64,000 nt of DNA, taken from assembly GCA_015680685.1 (NCBI GenBank), contig MNCI01002237.1, forward strand, positions 57,828 to 121,827. Reading direction: 5' to 3'. Position 1 is the first letter of the stretch, and each line of letters begins with the position of its first letter. Made by a program: the position numbers and the translations under genes. This DNA is from Gnetum montanum (taxonomy: Eukaryota > Streptophyta > Gnetopsida > Gnetales > Gnetaceae). This document shows, in pieces, positions 1 to 9,164 of the stretch. The notes under the pieces were generated by a model. That model saw only the letters and a list, made by a program, of their open reading frames with translations. It had not been told where the DNA came from and searched no databases.

Positions 1-225
1 AAATGACCATCCTTCTCGTCGAAGGATTTGATGATATGCAACATCTCTATAGTAGGGATGGAAGGGATAGGTGCCATAAATACATCAAGCAAACCTACAC
101 ATTGGATGTTTGTTTGAATGAACCCAAGCACCTATCCCTTCAGACACTCCCATATTGGTGTTATCTCACTAAAATTTAGGATGAGGGTACTCTCATGACA
201 TGTCCTTAAAAGTGGTATGGTGACA
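1..225 (-). pseudogene. E5 antisense gene, third visible exon (runs off the left edge)
   Basis: On the minus strand a pyrimidine-rich stretch ending CTTTTGCTAG (AG at 226-227) is followed by an open frame to the window edge with a single stop codon. The translation starts near VTIPLLRTCHES and contains VFMAPIPSIPTIEMLHI. It lies 138 nt downstream of the donor at 358-363, so 226-363 is read as an intron. I do not recognise the product. The exon assignment rests on splice signals and an open frame, and no E4 exon was aligned to it with confidence. Confidence 0.45.
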
Positions 226-363
226 CTAGCAAAAGCAAAAGGTATTGTAAAACAACAACTAAAATTTTAGCATCAACATAAGTAAATTTAACAACTAGTT
301 AAATCAATAGAACACCCAAAGTTATAACCATAAAACACTAGAAGCTATAGCATTTAAGTTTAC
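226..363 (-). other. Predicted intron of the E5 antisense gene
   Basis: On the minus strand AAAG|GTAAAC (donor 358-363) runs to TTTTGCTAG (acceptor AG at 226-227), 138 nt. The interval is AT-rich, in contrast to its coding-like flanks. Confidence 0.45.
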
Positions 364-418
364 CTTTCATTTTCTTCTTCGGCATGGAGGTCTTAGCTAC
401 AAGGTTTTGATCCATAGA
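364..418 (-). pseudogene. E5 antisense gene, second visible exon, downstream half (split by E1)
   Basis: This is the 3' part of the exon whose 5' part is at 6057-6272. E1 is inserted between them and duplicated ATAGA (414-418 and 6052-6056). Read across the insertion, the minus strand gives SMDQNLVAKTSMPKKKMK, a lysine-rich run resembling a nuclear localisation signal, then the donor AAAG|GTAAAC at 364/363. A one-base frame change lies just upstream of this stretch (around 6070), so the copy is broken even without the insertion. Confidence 0.5.
414..418. repeat. Target-site duplication of E1, left copy (ATAGA)
   Basis: ATAGA directly abuts the left LTR (TGATGAG starts at 419). The identical ATAGA at 6052-6056 abuts the right LTR (CTCATCA ends at 6051). 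Five bases is the usual duplication length for Ty3/gypsy elements. Confidence 0.9.
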
Positions 419-1130
419 TGATGAGTGGCGAGGTACCCCTACACTCAACCATACAAAACGAGCGTCGCACGCGCGATCCGGTCGAACTCCGCAGATGGAC
501 TAGTTGTGGCACCTAGATTAGTTAGCCTTAGGTCGCAGTTCGCTGTCTTCCCATCTAGACTAGTTTTGCATATGTCACGTATGGTTTAGTTTGGATGAGG
601 TGTATGATGTGTTCTAATTCTAATGCTACTCCTGATGGCAGTGGAAAATAATATTTAACTAAATCTAAGCTAAGAGGAAAAGGGTAAGAAATCTAATCTA
701 GCCTAAGTGCGACGAGCATCCGACCTTAATCATCCGTACACATCCTGAACTTCATGCACGACTACCACTGGAATCACCAAGTGCAGATCCTAGGTACACT
801 ACTGGGTTACCAAGTAGTCACACTTAAATGCTCGTGATTAAATCGTACTCATTCCGCATTACTAGGAGATTAATTATCTAGGAAAGCAATTAAACACTCA
901 ACAATAATTAAATCCTATTTAGCTTAATCCACATGCTGCAAGGTTTATCAGAAAGTTCGTCTTTATTGCCGCACGCAAGTATGTGCTAAGGTACAATTCG
1001 CTCGAATAGAGATCCGTTCACTTTGAGACTCCTACTGCGGGCACATGGAAATTATTCTATCTCTGGGATGATCAATCCGCCAGAGCTTCGCTACTTTATG
1101 CCTATCATTGGGAAATGAAGGGAGTGCCAC

Positions 1131-1142
1131 CTCTTATTTATA
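1131..1142 (-). promoter_or_regulatory. TATA box of the E1 3' LTR
   Basis: The minus strand reads TATAAATAAGAG. The same sequence lies at the same place in the right LTR (5957-5968), in both E2 LTRs (20541-20552 and 26739-26750) and in the solo LTR (58099-58110). Confidence 0.75.
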
Positions 1143-1158
1143 GAAATGGCGGTGGGAC

Positions 1159-1200
1159 GCGATATCGCGTACGCGATATCGCAGGTGGACGCGATATCGC
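1159..1200. promoter_or_regulatory. Palindrome cluster in the E1 3' LTR (three GCGATATCGC)
   Basis: Three perfect copies of the 10-bp palindrome GCGATATCGC lie 14 and 18 bp apart, 17-60 bp upstream of the TATA box on the element strand. The same cluster recurs in every LTR of this subfamily here (5985-6023, 20481-20524, 26645-26722, 58127-58170). The position suggests a transcription-factor or silencing-factor binding array; the factor is unknown. Confidence 0.6.
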
Positions 1201-1226
1201 GGCCTAGTGAAAACCGCGTCTCATCA

Positions 1227-1233
1227 TACCCCC
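1227..1233 (-). other. E1 polypurine tract
   Basis: The minus strand reads GGGGGTA directly before the 3' LTR. It is preceded by the conserved block CTCGAGGACGAGTTTTCATT, also seen before the E2 3' LTR and, degraded, before the E3 3' LTR. This would prime plus-strand synthesis. Confidence 0.8.
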
Positions 1234-2788
1234 ATGATTGAATGAAAACTCGTCCTCGAGTTCCTTACAATAATATCAGGTAGGTATGGGATTATTAGGG
1301 AAAATGGAACTAATGGGATGACATGTGAACGGTCTTTATTACAAGACTTGACAAAAACTGGTGTTCATGACAACATGGGTGAACACCTTATTACAATGAC
1401 ATCAGGCCACAGTTGGCAGCTGAGAGAAAAGAGGAGAGAGAATAGAAGAGAAGAAAGAAGAAGAGTCTTGTTGCTGCCAACGCCTAGATTACGCCTTTCG
1501 TTGTCCATCTGTAAGCGCATTATCAATTCCACACCTTGCGTGCTGCTTCAGCGCTGCTCCATTCCAATTGTCCGCTCCAGATCCATTCCGTTGTTGTATG
1601 ATTGCCATCTGCACACACAACACAATCATATATTAGCAAGGGTAATTGAATCATTAAGTAAAGCATACCTTGCTTCGGTTTAGGCTCACTGGCTAAGTTG
1701 TGGTATGGCTAATATGGATCTGGGAAAATGTAGATGATGACTACCGAGGGTATAGGGGTTAGAAAGAAAAACGAAAAAATCCGGGGCTTAGGATAAAAAT
1801 CGAAAAATTAGGCCAGGCCCCGTACCCCCAGGACTAATCGCAAACCTCCGGTAGCGTTAGAATGGAAAGAGAAAAGGGATAGGAATGATAGGGAAAAGGG
1901 ACAACGATGACATCGATAGAAAGGATGTCATGATGGGAATGAACAAAAATGTTAATTAATTGCAAAACGTTAAGGAAAAGAAGCTAACTAAAGTGCCAAA
2001 TAGGAATGTCAGTGGGTCCTCCCCAAAGCAGGCTCATGCCCTTAATGCCCTGACAATCCCACATTCAAAGAGTCCGTAAATGTCCTTTGGAAACAAGAGT
2101 TAAAGTCTTAACCGGAAGAATTTACCAAAAATAAAACAAAGCATCAACTAAAGTATATACAATGATACAACCGGCAATGAGGTGAATAATGGAGAGAAGG
2201 ATGGGGAGAAGAGAAGAATGGAATGGAATCCCAAGAACAAGGTGGTGTACAGCCCCTTGTGTGTTTGATGATTAATGTGACTTGTTCGAGTCTCATTCCA
2301 ACTCTAGGCTCAAACCAACACTTCCAGTGACTTCGCATCAATGCAGGTGGTTAAATCATCCACTTGGGTGACAAGGATGCAACTTCAAGAAGCCACCACC
2401 ATTCCGACAAAACAACAGAGAGAATGGGAAGCGAGAAGGGCCTTAGTTAGAGGGAACACTTTGGTTCCATAACCAGTGCTTGTAGCCCAAATTTATTCCG
2501 TCTAAGGGGTGTGCTTTGAATCCTCACTTTTAGCTTTTTAGCTTTTTCATTATTATATTTTTTTTCTTTTTCCAATTTTTTTTTCATTTTGTCTTCTCTT
2601 TTTCTTGTTTTGTGTTTNGGGATGGCACACACACATACACACACACACAAAATGGAAAATTACAACGATGTTGTAAAACAAAAACTTAAAAGACAAAAAG
2701 ATAAAACAATAAATCAAAAGGTGAAAAACTGGAAAATAAAAAGTTGAAAAACTAAAGAATCAGAAAAATATTTATTAATTTCGTGTTG
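1234..2788 (-). other. E1 untranslated tail between gag and PPT
   Basis: The tail aligns along its whole length with 25100-26628 of E2: the TG-repeat and T-rich part (2540-2790), the stretch beginning gggctacaagcactggtt, and a 3' splice-site-like block at 1609-1611 followed by an ATG at 1606-1608. The ATG opens a 39-codon frame beginning MAIIQQRNGSGADNWNGA, which may be a relic of the third ORF seen in E3. One ambiguous base lies at 2618, and a CA/TG microsatellite lies at about 2625-2650. Confidence 0.6.
1609..1668 (-). other. Possible 60-nt intron in the E1 tail
   Basis: On the minus strand CAAG|GTATGC (donor 1663-1668) is followed by TTGCTAAT (branch-point-like) and TGTGTGTGCAG|ATGGC (acceptor 1609-1611). 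E2 has the same arrangement at 26202-26261, also 60 nt. E3 has a homologous 3' end at 54331-54361. Sixty nucleotides is near the lower limit for plant introns, so the true donor may lie further upstream. Confidence 0.4.
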
Positions 2789-5101
2789 TTAGAATGGAGG
2801 ATACCCCTCATAACAAAATGGTTGAGCATTACTAGAATTAATAAATGGCAGATTAGGATCCTCGCATATTGGAAATATTGGGACCTGGTCATATTGACCC
2901 CATTGGGGTTCACACACTTGATTATAGTAATCATAGTGGGTTAATTGATAAGATGAAGTTTCCGGATAATGAGTTAACCCACTAGGATAATTGGGACTGG
3001 TAAATGGTATGCAAGGATCAGGATGTCGCTCTCCATGGCTATATTCATTGGGCCATATGGTTGTTGGAGTGTTAAGTGGTGGCCTTGATGAAGTAACATG
3101 AGGCATCAGGTTTGAAGAGGAAGATGCACCACAGTGTTGGGTTTGTGCTGAGTTGGTGGAGGCAGTGGTTCTTGAAGTGTGGTGTCCCTTTCGACGACCG
3201 TGTCTAAAGAAGGGACGCTTTCGACGTTGTGAAGGACCTTCACTGCTACTGGGAGTAGCAGCACAAGTAACATTTGCGGGTTGGTGCTGTGGTGCAAAAA
3301 ATTCAGGAACAGTTGGTGGCGATGTAAAAGGAGGGAAAGGATGAGAATGTTGAAAATTAGGAGACATGTGAGGTACAAAAGGCGGTGGTTATGTTGAGGA
3401 CATGGGATGATAGTATGGAGGAGAATGATAATGCGGCTGTGATGTAGGAGGTGGTTGATAGTATTGAGGATAATGAGGTTAAGGATAAGCGTAATAAGTG
3501 TAAGGCACATAAGGTGGTGATCTTGTTGGAGAGGACATGGGTGGATAGTACTCGGGAGAATGATAACGGGGAGGTGAGGTAGAGGATGATGAGCTTGATG
3601 AAGAAATAGGGTGTTGAACATAATAATAAGCATTGGGCATTGGGACATATGAAGGGTATGGTCCAGCTAGCGGTGCCCTCCCCCATGACTGAGGTTTTTG
3701 CCACTGTGGCTGAACCAGATATTTCTGTACAAAATCTGGATGTAACATTTCTCCCCAATGCTCATGTAAATGTGATAAGATTGGGCATTGGCCCTTGGGG
3801 TGATCGTACAGACAGATGTTACATTGATATGTGAAATTGGCAGTTGAGCTCTTATTCCTATGATCTCCTACCCTTTGTTTCGATTGTTGCGTGGTGTCCC
3901 GTCCTGTTTCTTGGTTTGGGAAAGATGATTCCACCTTTTTGAAGTGAGTGGATTTCTCCTCTTTATGATTATGGACCCTTGTTAAGCTGGGATTTTGGTC
4001 CTGTTGAGAACGTTTAACATTCTCCCATTTGGCTAGTTCTCCTTCTTCTTTTGCTACCCGCTTAATAAGCTCTTGTAATTGATGGGTTCGTAGTTCATAT
4101 AGTTGACCTTGGGCATACATTCCTAAGGTCTCTCTTGTTTCATGACGTAGCCCATCAATGATATGATTCATTAGCCTTTCTTCGGAGAACTCATGGCCTG
4201 GACAGTTGTTTAACAGTGTATAATATCTTTCTAAGGCCATGTCCAAGGGTTCATGTTGTGCTTGTTTCCACTCTTGGATTTGTTTCCTCAAGGCTGACAC
4301 TCTTGCATAGGTTTGATATCTTTCATTAAAAGCTTCTACCATTGTTGGCCAATGTCGTATTGAATTTGGTTTTAACGATCTATACCATACTTTTGCTTGA
4401 CCAACGAGTGTCATAGGGAAGAGCTTAAGTTTTTGCCACCCATTATCAATGTTGTTCCATGTGCAAGCATCGTAGAAGGCTTGTAAATGATGTTGCGGAT
4501 CTGAATCATAGCCTCCAAGAAACTTGGGAAAGTTGTTTAAATCGAGCCTGGGTAGACGGCTCTCTTTACGATGCCTACGTGGGATTTGAATAGCCTCTTG
4601 TATTTTCATTAGACTCTTAGTGGCCAGCAGGGGTTCATCGTCACCAGGTAAGTTGTGTGTTCGTGTGTTGGGACAATGTTGCCTTTGTTTATGTTGGCGT
4701 TCTTGATTTCCTTTATGAGCTCGATTTTTAGTTCTACGCCGATCCCTTGAAAAATAGTCATCCGTATCACAATCTGATGTTGAAGAAGTAGAGGAAGAGA
4801 AGGAACTGTAAAACTCATTATGACTTTTGTAAGCCTTCCAATCATCCCCAAGCAAATTCTTGTTAGTTATTGAGAAGGTCCTAGGCCTTTCGGGCCTCCT
4901 CATTTTATGGGATGTCTCATCCTTACTAGAGGTGTTAGAGTGGGATGACGAGGGTCCTTGAGTATCACTGGGGTGTTCATAAATATAGGGAATTCCTGCA
5001 TAAGGTTGAATACTCCAATCTTCATTGTCAGCTAATGCGTTGGTTCTCCAATGAATTTCCTCACTAAGTGTGGCATTATCATCATCTTGTAGGAGAGGCA
5101 T
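2789..5101 (-). CDS. gag: E1 gag (capsid/nucleocapsid), about 770 codons with two in-frame TAA stops
   Basis: This is the structural protein that packages element RNA into virus-like particles. From the ATG at 5101 the frame is open for 540 codons to a TAA at 3479-3481. It resumes in the same frame past a second TAA at about 3383 and ends at 2789. Residues ~190-330 form a retrotransposon gag core (GGYDSDPQHHLQAFYDA, VWYRSL, LRKQIQEWKQ). A zinc knuckle C427-X2-C430-X3-H434-X4-C439 follows, in the short-spaced form I associate with Athila/Tat elements. The C-terminus is rich in proline, serine and tyrosine, then basic (RRKRPFFRHGRRKGHH). Both stops could arise from CAA by one C-to-T change. The same domain order is found in E2 (21545-23960) and E3 (29541-31400). 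The start follows the PBS by about 125 bp. Confidence 0.88.
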
Positions 5102-5225
5102 TGTTTAAAGTGGTGTGTGAGTTTGAATGTGACTTTTTATAATTATTTCTTCTTTCTAAGAGATGTATCGTTAAGTTCTATACAGCAACCTTGTATGATA
5201 TAACTAATCTAGATAACTAGCACCA

Positions 5226-5244
5226 TCCCCGGCAACGGCGCCAA
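5226..5244 (-). other. E1 primer-binding site (tRNA-Asp type)
   Basis: The minus strand reads TTGGCGCCGTTGCCGGGGA directly after the 5' LTR. This is the plant tRNA-Asp-type PBS known from Athila-like elements. E2 (21405-21423) and E3 (29384-29402) have decayed versions in which most changes are C-to-T or G-to-A. Confidence 0.85.
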
Positions 5245-6051
5245 TGATGAGTGGCGAGGTACCCCTACACTCAACCATACGAAACGAGCGTCGCACGCGC
5301 GATCCGGTCGAACTCCGCAGATGGACTAGTTGTGGCACCTAGATTAGTTAGCCTTAGGTCGCAGTTCGCTGTCTTCCCATCTAGACTAGTTTTGCATATG
5401 TCACGTATGGTTTAGTCTGGATGAGGTGTATGATGTGTTCTAATTCTAATGCTACTCCTGATGGCAGTGGAAAATAATATTTAACTAAATCTAAGCTAAG
5501 AGGAAAAGGGTAAGAAATCTAATCTAGCCTAAGTGCGACGAGCATCCGACCTTAATCATCCGTACACATCCTGAACTTCATGCACGACTACCACTGGAAT
5601 CACCAAGTGCAGATCCTAGGTACACTACTGGGTTACCAAGTAGTCACACTTAAATGCTTGTGATTAAATCGTACTCATTCCGCATTACTAGGAGATTAAT
5701 TATCTAGGAAAGCAATTAAACACTCAACAATAATTAAATCCTATTTAGCTTAATCCACATGCTGCAAGGTTTATCAGAAAGTTCGTCTTTATTGCCGCAC
5801 GCAAGTATGTGCTCAGGTACAATTCGCTCGAATAGAGATCCGTTCACTTTGAGACTCCTACTGCGGGCACATGGAAATTATTCTATCTCTGGGATGATCA
5901 ATCCGCCAGAGCTTCGCTACTTTATGCCTATCATTGGGAAATGAAGGGAGTGCCGCCTCTTATTTATAGAAATGGCGGCGGGACGCGATATCGCGTCGGC
6001 CGCGATATCGCGTACGATATATCGCGGCCTAGTGAAAACCGCGTCTCATCA
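5245..6051 (-). repeat. E1 5' LTR
   Basis: This is the partner of 419-1226, with the same termini. Its palindrome cluster (5985-5994, 6002-6011 and a degenerate copy near 6014-6023) has a slightly different arrangement from the left LTR. The TATA box is at 5957-5968 on the minus strand. This LTR would drive gag. Confidence 0.92.
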
Positions 6052-6056
6052 ATAGA
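6052..6056. repeat. Target-site duplication of E1, right copy (ATAGA)
   Basis: Identical to 414-418. Confidence 0.9.
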
Positions 6057-6272
6057 ATTGTCAAAATCTACTGACCAGTTTGCATCATTTCATCATCCTT
6101 GCATTTCTTGTATACAAGGTTGAACCTTAAGGCATATGCATTAATGTCCCCTCTTAATTGTTGATACAAGGTAGTTCTGATCCGAGGAATCTTGGTGAAT
6201 TTGTCCAAAGTAGTTTGTGCCACTACCAAGATTTGATTGTTGATGATCAAACCCTGATCATTAATCTTCTAC
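6057..6272 (-). pseudogene. E5 antisense gene, second visible exon, upstream half
   Basis: The exon starts right after the acceptor TTCTTGCAG (6273-6275). Joined to the first exon, the frame passes into KINDQGLIINNQILVVAQ and on through TLYQQLRGDINAYALRF and YKKCKDDEMMQTGQ, with TAG stops that single C-to-T or G-to-A changes would explain. It continues at 418 beyond E1. The product is unrecognised. Confidence 0.6.
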
Positions 6273-6354
6273 CTGCAAGAATTTTATAAAATTAATGAAG
6301 TTAGGGAAGATAGTTAAGCCAAAATCATAAAAATATTACAATAGCCATACTTAC
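6273..6354 (-). other. Intron of the E5 antisense gene (82 nt, canonical)
   Basis: The minus strand has a consensus donor GG|GTAAGT (6349-6354), an AT-rich body and a consensus acceptor TTCTTGCAG (6273-6275). Removing it keeps the downstream frame continuous with the upstream one. These are textbook plant splice signals in an otherwise decayed element. Confidence 0.65.
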
Positions 6355-6797
6355 CCCTATAGATGATACATAGTGCTTGGTGGATTTTGGAATAACATGT
6401 GGGCTCTATGCACCACCATAAGAGTATTGTTAGTATTATACTATCTATACTCTAGCATCATCTAGATCTTCATGAGGTAATGTGGGCTAATGGCATTTGC
6501 TGAACCTCTTGCTGTTTTAAGAGGTAGCTTGTCATAAATGAATTTGACAATCAGGCTAGATGCTTGAGGTAATAGGGCCTCCATTATAACCCCTACCACA
6601 TCTGTAGACAAGTGTGACCATAACACCACACTTATGTTCTTTAAGAGGCAGGCAAGGAATATCTTTTCCTAGGCCAAAACCACAGTGATAGCTTCCCCAA
6701 AGCCATATTAGGGAGTGGGTTATATGTCTTGGGATGACCAATATAGCACAAGACAGCCACCAACTTCACAATGATGAGGATGGATTTCAAGTAAACC
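6355..6797 (-). pseudogene. E5 antisense gene, first visible exon
   Basis: The exon follows a T9-containing tract and the acceptor CATGTAG|GG (AG at 6798-6799). Its first codons give VYLKSILIIVKLVAVLCYIG, matching the first E4 exon (minus, from 44800), which reads VLLKPILVVMKLVGILCCMS in the same phase. After one frameshift the frame runs through FLACLLKNISVVLWSHLS and RAHMLFQNPPSTMYHL, against E4's FLEFLL.GFSVMMWLHL. Only TAG/TAA interruptions occur. No known domain is recognised; it is rich in hydrophobic helices. Confidence 0.6.
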
Positions 6798-9160
6798 CTA
6801 CATGAAGCAAAAAAAAAATGTTATGATCATTTGGTATTACTTGGTAAATTTAGAAAAAACATCAAGTCAAAGGTGAAATTAGCCTTTGCAAAAAGCTCTA
6901 AGGTGTTTATCTAAATTAGCTTAAGAAATTCTATGAGAAAACATTATTACAACCTTACATAGCATTACATTATGGAAATACTTGGAAAAATTAGAAAAAA
7001 ACATCTATTCAAAGGTGAAATTAGCCTTTGTAAAAAGCTCTAAGATGTTTATCTAGGTTAGCCTAAGAAATTCCATAAAAGCATTGTTACTATCTTTTAT
7101 AGCCTTTTACTTCATAACCAAAATATTGTGGCCAAAATCATATAGCCAAAACTAAGCCTTAGTCTAAATTATGCATAAATTAGAAAAAGGCATCTAAACT
7201 ATGCATAAATTTAGAAAAAGCATGCATGAATTTAGAAAAAGCATTAAAACTTTAAAAAGCATATAAAAATTAAAAAGGCTTATAGCCATAGTGAATTTTT
7301 TTTTAAAAAAATAGTGAAGCCATTTTTTTCTTAAAAACATATTTAAAGCATAAGTTTCACATGAGTTTACGTGAGAAGCTACACATAGCAATCACCTCCA
7401 TACCCAAAGGAGTACTGTGCTACAATTGCAATTTTGCTTGATTTACATAGCCATAACCAAAAAATTCATCAAAAATTTATCTAAGCTCTAACTTTAGTGA
7501 TTCCACCATGGAAAGAATCCTAAAATCATAAACGTTTCAGCCATGACCTTTACAACCAATAGTACATAGCCATTTTTACATGGGATATAGACAAATTAGT
7601 AGAATAATCATAACTATTACCATGAATTACCTCTTCATGTAGGGATAGGAAAAAAATTGCCAAAAATTCATTTGAGCTCCAAACGAAGTGATTCTACCAC
7701 CATTTGAAAGCTTAATTCAAGTCCTACATATTAAAGAAAATGCAAAATATTCATCCTTTATTCAAAAAAAATTCACCACTATGGACAAAATTCTAAAAAT
7801 GGCATAAACCTCATTTCAACATAGGATTGATAAAAATTTATTTTAAGTCCAATCAAGGTGATTCTACCTCTATTAGAAAGTTGAAGCCAAGACCAACTCA
7901 AACATAGCCAAAAAATAGCCAAAACCACTATTTTTTTCTCAGAAAAAAATTGTGAACTTACATGAAATTTTAAAAATGGCATAAAGAACCTAATTGCACA
8001 ACCCTAGGAAAATAGCCATAACTCCATCAATTCAAAACCAAATTGAACAAAAAAATATCCTTTGGAAATCTTAAACAAAGGGCTATGAACCTATAGAATC
8101 AAAGTTTGAAAATATGTAGTCGTTTTCCTAAGGAAAAATACAAAACATTGCTTTCTTATTCCTATAAAAAGCTAAAAATCCTAAAGCCCAACTTAATATA
8201 GCCATAAGAACATAGCCAACATAGCCAAAACAATCGATACCCATTAGAAATCACACCAAGATAATGGGGTAGGATTTCATTGAAATTTAATTTTGATGAA
8301 TAATTTGGCCTAGATGTGAAAAAAATGGCCATATCCCAAATTTTGGAAAAAAAACATGAAAATAGCAAGATTGATTTTAAAAATCAAATCTATTAAGACA
8401 AAAACAATAAAAAAACCATGGATCCATGTGAAAATAGTCAAAATAAGAGGTAGGATTTTGATAGAATTTCATTTTAACACCTCTATCAGAGTAGATCTGA
8501 GAAAAATGGCCCAACATGTGGTAAGAAAAATATGAGAAAACCATAGAAAATAGCTACAAATTAAAAAAAAGGTGGAATTGCCTACCATGAAGTGGTGATG
8601 AATGAGGTGTAAATAGAGATAGGCCTAGGAAGCTCTGATAGCTCCCTAGAATGCTCAACCATCTATTAAATCATAGGGTTTTAGCTTTTCCCCCTCACTA
8701 CTTAGGTGCCATGATAGGCTCAACACTAGGGATGATTGAGTTTAGGAGAAAATAGGAGTTCTATGCTAGCTATGAGAAGGAAGGAAGGATTTCACATTGA
8801 AAATTGGTTTCTTCTACCAAAAAAATCTTTGCCAAAGCTCTCCTCTAATGTGTAGTTTACAAGAATGATAATTATGATTGAAAACTTGAAAAAATTCAAT
8901 CATGTAAACCACATCTAAACCTGAACACACACCTTGAAACCTTAGCTACTAATTTAGTGTATCATAACTCCAAGTGCACTAAAGTGTAAAGGAGGAAAAT
9001 TATCTTCAATACTGAGTTTGGGTGGGAAACAACTTCACTTTTCAAAATTTTAAATCTTGGATTGTGAACCACACCCTATGCCTTCTCTCTCAACCAAAAA
9101 CTTGCATCAACATTAAGCCTTTTTCTAATTATGACACTTAGAACCATATTACAACCTCAA
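6798..9160. other. E5 spacer, AT-rich, no coding sequence recognised
   Basis: A-rich sequence full of recurring phrases (catagccaaaa, aaaatggcata, gtgattctacc). The phrase aagtccaatcaaggtgattctac recurs in decayed form near 7490, 7670 and 7840, suggesting an old tandem array of roughly 170-180 bp. No conserved frame is seen on either strand. In E4 the equivalent interval is only about 2.2 kb. Confidence 0.45.
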
Positions 9161-9164
9161 CTCC

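Larger units (their letters stand above)
419..1226 (-). repeat. E1 3' LTR
   Basis: It starts TGATGAG and ends CTCATCA on the plus strand, with inverted termini TGATGA/TCATCA. On the element strand U3 holds three perfect GCGATATCGC palindromes (1159-1168, 1173-1182, 1191-1200), then TATAAATAAGAG (1131-1142). An AATAAA lies in the stretch ggcaataaagacg further downstream. It is nearly identical to 5245-6051. Confidence 0.92.
419..6051 (-). mobile_element. E1: complete non-autonomous Athila-like LTR retrotransposon carrying only gag
   Basis: Two LTRs of 808 and 807 bp (419-1226 and 5245-6051) differ at only a handful of sites outside their short palindrome cluster, so the insertion is young. 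Read on the minus strand the order is LTR, PBS (5226-5244), gag (5101-2789), a 1.5-kb untranslated tail, PPT (1227-1233), LTR. No protease, RT, RNase H or integrase frame is present on either strand. The design matches what the literature calls TR-GAG elements, which would borrow enzymes from a relative such as E3. The 5-bp duplication ATAGA flanks the element. It interrupts an exon of the E5 antisense gene. Confidence 0.92.

Noticed and set aside
2625-2650. CA/TG run read as the start of a coding frame (MCVCVCVCA...)
   Set aside because: Microsatellite in the untranslated tail of E1.
3106-4851. Open frames of 63-180 codons overlapping the E1 gag on other frames and on the plus strand
   Set aside because: Shadows of gag: no domain, and the low-complexity composition mirrors the proline/serine-rich gag tail.
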